The position numbers and the translations under genes were made by a program. The notes under the pieces were generated by a model that was not told the DNA's origin, made no database searches, and saw only the letters and a list, made by a program, of their open reading frames with translations. This document shows positions 60,301-64,000 of a stretch of 64,000 nucleotides of DNA, piece after piece (the stretch's first letter is position 1; every line of letters starts with the position of its first letter). Source of the stretch: Kofleriaceae bacterium (GTDB lineage Bacteria > Myxococcota_A > Polyangia > Haliangiales > Haliangiaceae); the NCBI GenBank assembly GCA_018057825.1, contig JAGPCY010000004.1, positions 248,001-312,000 on the forward strand, in the 5' to 3' direction.

Positions 60301-62444
60301 AGTCCGTCTCGATCCTCCTCGCGCTGGCCGTCGGGCTGGCCTTCCCCGCGGCCGCCGCCGCGCAGCCCGCCGCCGCCATGGGGCGGCCGCTCCCCGACGC
60401 CAGCCTGCGCGACGGCATGGTGGTGATCCGGGTGGTGGACGGCGACGCGTCCAAGCCGGTGACCGGCGCCGACGTCACCCTGGTGATCGCCCGGGCCGAC
60501 GGTCAGGGCCAGCCGATCGAGAAGACCGCCCGCACCGATCCCGAGGGTCGCGCGACCTTCACCGACGTCGAGATGCGGATGATGGTCAAGGCCGTGACCC
60601 CTGGCGCCGACGGCGCCGAGCTGTCGTCGCCGCCCTTCCCGATGCCCGAGACCGGCGGCATCCGCCTGATGTTGTCCCGGCAGCCGGTGGCCGCCACCAA
60701 CGCCGGTGGCCCGCCGATGAACCCGCGGGCCATGAGCGGTCAGGCCCGGCCCGAGGCCAACGATCCCAAGGACGGGATCACGGTGCGGGTCAGCTACGAC
60801 GACTTCGCCGACGCCGCCGATCTGTCGGGGATCAAGGTCGCCTTGGTCGGGTACCGCGCCGACCTGGCGGTGAGCGCGCAGTTCGGCACCACGGATGCCA
60901 CCGGCCGGGTCGCCTTCACCGGCCTCGATCGGCGCGGCACGACCTCGTACTTCGCGATGGCCCTCGTGCCGCGCGGCGCCGGGCACGATCGCCTGGTCAG
61001 CTTCCCGATGTTCCTGACCGGCGAGGCCGGTCTGCGCCTGATGTTGTCGGGCGAGAAGCGCACGTCGACCGCTCCCCCGGTCGACGATCTGACCAAGCTC
61101 GACGAGCAGCCGGCCGCGGTCGTGCCGGCCGGCGTGGTGCGGGTCCAGGTCGCCGGGGTCCCTGAGGCCGGCACCCCGGTCGAGCTGGTCGACGCGGTCA
61201 CCGGCATGGTCGTGACCAAGGCCCCGGTCGGCGAGCCCCTGGCCGCGCTCGACTCGGTCCGGGCCTCGGCCGGGCCGGTGATGCCAGACCCGGCGGTCGC
61301 CGCCGGCGCGCTCCTGGTCACGATCACCGATGGCAACGCGCCGCTGGCCAACCGCACGCTCGCGGTCGTCGCCGGCCCGGCGGGCAGCCCGCCGATCCAG
61401 CTCCAGACCGACGCCAACGGGGTCGCCACCCTGACCGGCCTGCCGGTCGGTCCGGTCGACCTCGCGATCGCGGTCGACGCCGACGCCACCGCGCGGGTCG
61501 CGATCACCAAGCCGGCCGAGGGCGCGCGGGTCGCGGTCACGGTCGCCGGCGAGACCCGCGGTGAAGGTGGGGCCCGCATGACCGGGGTCCCCGACGGGGC
61601 CGAGCGCGTGTACTACGTCCGCACGATGATGCGCGGCCAGCCGTACCTGTCGGCGCCGTTCCAGCTCGTGCCCGGCCGTGGCGCCGCGATCACCGTCCTG
61701 GTGATGCCGCGCATCATGTTCCAGTTCAGCCTGACCTCCTGGCTCGACGACGTCTACGTCGGAGTCCGCGGCACCTTCAGCATCCGCAACGCGTCGTGGG
61801 CCCCGTACCAACACGGCGCCTGGGACAAGCCCGAGGAGCTGGTCCTGCCGCTGCCGGCCAAGTTCGTCGGCGCGATCGTCCGCGACGACTTCCAGGACCA
61901 GGTCGGCATCGACCCGGCCCGCGGCTTCGTGATCCGTCGTCCCCTGCCACCGGGTGGCTTCCAGTTCGTCGGCGCGTTCTCGCTCAAGGTCGACGACGGC
62001 GTCGTGCGCTGGAAGATGCCGCTGCCGCTCGGCGCCTTCGAGAGCGGCCTCGAGTTCCGCCACGCCGGCGAGTCGCGGCTGGTCCTGCCGCGCGACGCAA
62101 AGAACGTAAAGATCGAGGAGATCGACGACAACCGCGGCCGGTTCGCGGTGCTGTCGCCGATCACGATCCTGCCCAAGCAGTCGATGGTGTTCGAGCTCCG
62201 CGACCTGCCGCGCGAGCCGTCGTGGCGGGGCTGGGGCCGCCGGATCGCCGGGGCCCTGGTGCTCCTCGTGCTGGTCGGGGCGACCGCGCTGGCGCTGTGG
62301 CGACCGCGGCGGCCGACCGCGCGCTTCGACGCCCTGCTCGATGAGCTGGCCGCCCTCGAGGCCTCGGGTGACGACCCGGCGCGCCGGGCCAAGCTCATGG
62401 ACGAGCTCGAGACCCTGGCGCGCGACCGCGAGCGCGCGAAGTAG
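60297..62444 (+). CDS. 715-residue secreted/membrane protein of unknown function in the ccm operon
   Basis: The GTG at 60297 overlaps the preceding stop by 4 nt. Residues 1-24 form a signal peptide (AFPAAAAAQ). The middle is a chain of beta-domains with carboxypeptidase-regulatory or Ig-like features ([52 protein letters not shown]), so at least three of this fold are likely. Residues ~480-640 form another beta-rich domain. One membrane helix (~650-668) is followed by a short helical cytoplasmic tail. No family is assigned. Its place between ccmI-like and ccmA suggests a link with cytochrome c maturation. Confidence 0.75.
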   Translation: MKSVSILLALAVGLAFPAAAAAQPAAAMGRPLPDASLRDGMVVIRVVDGDASKPVTGADVTLVIARADGQGQPIEKTARTDPEGRATFTDVEMRMMVKAVTPGADGAELSSPPFPMPETGGIRLMLSRQPVAATNAGGPPMNPRAMSGQARPEANDPKDGITVRVSYDDFADAADLSGIKVALVGYRADLAVSAQFGTTDATGRVAFTGLDRRGTTSYFAMALVPRGAGHDRLVSFPMFLTGEAGLRLMLSGEKRTSTAPPVDDLTKLDEQPAAVVPAGVVRVQVAGVPEAGTPVELVDAVTGMVVTKAPVGEPLAALDSVRASAGPVMPDPAVAAGALLVTITDGNAPLANRTLAVVAGPAGSPPIQLQTDANGVATLTGLPVGPVDLAIAVDADATARVAITKPAEGARVAVTVAGETRGEGGARMTGVPDGAERVYYVRTMMRGQPYLSAPFQLVPGRGAAITVLVMPRIMFQFSLTSWLDDVYVGVRGTFSIRNASWAPYQHGAWDKPEELVLPLPAKFVGAIVRDDFQDQVGIDPARGFVIRRPLPPGGFQFVGAFSLKVDDGVVRWKMPLPLGAFESGLEFRHAGESRLVLPRDAKNVKIEEIDDNRGRFAVLSPITILPKQSMVFELRDLPREPSWRGWGRRIAGALVLLVLVGATALALWRPRRPTARFDALLDELAALEASGDDPARRAKLMDELETLARDRERAK

Positions 62445-62449
62445 GCGGC

Positions 62450-63172
62450 GTGGCCGGCATCTCGTCGATCGTCGTCGAGCGGATCGGCAAGCGGTTCGGC
62501 GATCACCGGGCCCTGGCCGGGGTCGACCTGCACCTGCGCGCCGGCTCGGTGTGCGCCCTGCTCGGGCCCAACGGCGCCGGCAAGACCACGCTCCTCGGGA
62601 TCCTGTCGACCTTGACCCGGCCGACCGCCGGCACCGTCCGCTACCTCGACGGCGACACCGCGCGGGCGGTCGACGATCGCCTGCGCGCCGACATCGGCCT
62701 TTTGGCCCACGCCTCGCTGTGCTACGGCGAGCTGACCGGCCTGGAGAACCTGACCTTCTTCGCGACCCTGTACGGCGTCGCCGACGGCGCCGCGCGGGCC
62801 GACGCGCTCCTCGACGAGGTCGGCCTCGAGCCGGCCGCCCGGGGCCGCCCGGTCCGCACCTACTCGCGCGGGATGGTCCAGCGCCTGGCCCTGGCCCGCG
62901 CGCTCCTGGCCCGGCCGTCGCTCTTGCTCCTCGACGAGCCCTTCACCGGCCTCGATCGCGGCGGCGCCCTGGCGCTCGGCCGCCGGCTCGGCCAGGCCAA
63001 GGCCGAGGGCGCGATCGTCGTCTGCGTGACCCACGACCTCGAGGCCATCGCCGGGGTCACCGATCACGTCGTGGTCCTGCGCCGCGGCAAGGTCGCGTGC
63101 GACCAGCGCGACCCGGCCGGCTACAGCTACGCCGGTCTGCGCGACCACTACCACCGCCACGCCGACGCGTGA
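62450..63172 (+). CDS. ccmA: Heme ABC exporter ATP-binding protein CcmA
   Basis: This 240-residue ATPase drives release of holo-CcmE with CcmB and CcmC. It has Walker [14 protein letters not shown], the Q-loop region with [18 protein letters not shown] signature [15 protein letters not shown], Walker B LLLLDEPF and the switch His in VTHDLE. The GTG at 62450 lies 5 nt after the preceding stop. Together with the following ccmB gene it forms the transporter core. Confidence 0.92.
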   Translation: MAGISSIVVERIGKRFGDHRALAGVDLHLRAGSVCALLGPNGAGKTTLLGILSTLTRPTAGTVRYLDGDTARAVDDRLRADIGLLAHASLCYGELTGLENLTFFATLYGVADGAARADALLDEVGLEPAARGRPVRTYSRGMVQRLALARALLARPSLLLLDEPFTGLDRGGALALGRRLGQAKAEGAIVVCVTHDLEAIAGVTDHVVVLRRGKVACDQRDPAGYSYAGLRDHYHRHADA

Positions 63173-63217
63173 GCCGACGGGTTGCCGGTCGCCGCCGGCC
63201 CGGCGTACAACCGGTCG

Positions 63218-63892
63218 GTGCAGTTCGCCCGCCTGGTCTTCGCGGTCGCCGGCAAGGACCTGCGGGTCGAGCTCCGCAGCCGCGAGATCGTCTACACGAT
63301 GGGCCTGTTCGCCGCGGTGATCGTCGTGGTGTTCTCCTTCGCCTTCGTCCGCAACCAGGCGGCCCTGATCGAGGCGGTGCCCGGCGTGGCGTGGGCCGCG
63401 GTGGTGTTCGCCGGCACGATCGGCCTGGGCCGGGCCTTCGATCGCGAGCGCGAGGGCGACACGATGCGGGCCTTGCTCCTGGCCCCGGCGCCGCGCCTGG
63501 CGGTGTTCGCCGGCAAGGCCATCGCGGTCGCGCTCCTGGTGTTCGCCGTCGAGGCCGTGGCCCTGCCGCTGTGCCTCCTGTTCTTCAACGTCGATCTCGG
63601 CGCCGCGGTCGGCCACCTGGCCCTGGTCCTGGTCCTCGGCGGCATCGGCTTCGCGGTCGTCGGCACGGTGTTCGCCGCCATGCTGTTGCGGACCCAGGCT
63701 CGCGACGTGTTGCTGCCGGTCGTCCTGTACCCCATCTTGGTGCCCATGATCATGGCCGGCACCAAGGCCACCGCGGCGCTCTTGTCCGGCAACACCGGCG
63801 ACGCCTGGTTCTGGACCAAGTTCCTCGGCGCCTACGACGTCGCGTTCATCCTGGTCGCGACCTGGAGCTTCGAGGCCCTGGTGATCGAGTGA
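63218..63892 (+). CDS. ccmB: Heme exporter membrane protein CcmB
   Basis: This 224-residue protein has six membrane helices and the family blocks KDLRVELRSREIVYTM at the start, FAGTIGLGRAFDREREGDTMRALLLAP, and DVLLPVVLYPILVPMI. GTG 63218 gives a start close to that of known CcmB; a TTG at 63182 would add 12 residues. It directly follows ccmA and precedes ccmC by 7 nt. Confidence 0.9.
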   Translation: MQFARLVFAVAGKDLRVELRSREIVYTMGLFAAVIVVVFSFAFVRNQAALIEAVPGVAWAAVVFAGTIGLGRAFDREREGDTMRALLLAPAPRLAVFAGKAIAVALLVFAVEAVALPLCLLFFNVDLGAAVGHLALVLVLGGIGFAVVGTVFAAMLLRTQARDVLLPVVLYPILVPMIMAGTKATAALLSGNTGDAWFWTKFLGAYDVAFILVATWSFEALVIE

Positions 63893-63899
63893 GGTCCCG

Positions 63900-64000
63900 A
63901 TGAAACGCCTGCTCGTCCCGCTCCTGGCGCTGGTCGCGGCCGCCCTCCTGGCCCTGACCCTCCACAAGATCTTCTACGGCACGCCCCTCGAGCGCGAGCT
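63900..64000 (+). CDS. ccmC: Start of a cytochrome c assembly protein (probably CcmC), cut by window edge
   Basis: An ATG at 63900, seven bases after the ccmB stop, opens a frame to the window end. The 33 visible residues (MKRLLVPLLALVAAALLALTLHKIFY) are a Lys-Arg start and a first membrane helix, as in CcmC. The assignment rests mainly on its place after ccmA-ccmB. Confidence 0.6.
   Translation, partial: MKRLLVPLLALVAAALLALTLHKIFYGTPLERE

Overview
The window is 64 kb of very GC-rich bacterial DNA with dense genes, frequent GTG/TTG starts and many short overlaps. It most likely comes from a member of the Myxococcota, possibly near the Haliangium/Kofleriaceae side. The reasons are a C-terminal MYXO-CTERM-like sorting tail with a Myxococcus cysteine-rich (DUF4215) repeat, Hanks-type kinases fused to accessory domains, a pilT-pilC-pilS cluster, an OmpA protein with thrombospondin type 3 repeats, and many small lipoproteins. 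The taxonomy is an inference from gene content. I saw no tRNA, rRNA, CRISPR array, integrase or insertion sequence.

Layout. 1-3.0 kb: start of hemH, a guanidino-group-modifying enzyme, an OmpA/TSP3 outer-membrane protein. 3.4-6.6 kb: a Trm112-like protein, prs, rplY, pth. 6.6-9.8 kb: a lipase fused to a beta-rich domain and an HD-GYP/LuxR regulator, both on the minus strand. 9.9-11.2 kb: rpsF-rpsR-rplI. 12-20 kb: small envelope proteins, thrS, a DUF4236 gene of foreign-looking composition, a kelch lipoprotein and dnaB. 20-27.9 kb: a kinase with a SUMF1-like tail, then nucleoside salvage (deoC, deoA/pdp, purine nucleoside phosphorylase, cdd) with a large unknown gene inside it. 27.8-33.6 kb: a PAS kinase divergent from cyaY, a TerB-like protein, a lipase, miaB. 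33.7-38.1 kb: a ClpX-type zinc-finger protein and pilT-pilC-pilS. 38.6-44.7 kb: envelope lipoproteins, a TPR protein, a coiled-coil protein, an RlmI-like methyltransferase. 45.3-53.5 kb: two translationally coupled surface genes, one encoding a 21-repeat lipoprotein and the other a TSP3/MYXO-CTERM protein. 54.2-64 kb: an SseB-like protein, moaA and a cytochrome c maturation operon (ccmE, ccmF-ccmH fusion, a ccmI-like gene, a 715-residue unknown, ccmA, ccmB, start of ccmC).

The most unusual content is between genes. Six tracts of a degenerate hexanucleotide, CCGANN, separate genes. In five of the six the CCGANN strand is the sense strand of the gene that ends just upstream. Two of these tracts sit next to arrays of paired perfect hairpins that start within about 12 nt of a stop codon. 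There are also a 73-bp tandem repeat before pilT and shorter 14-, 16- and about 12-bp tandem repeats. Other points of interest are a DeoC with an amphipathic N-terminal helix and Cys cluster resembling a microcompartment targeting peptide, a CcmE with CXXXY in place of the heme-binding histidine, and two genes (a kinase and cyaY) whose start codons overlap on opposite strands.
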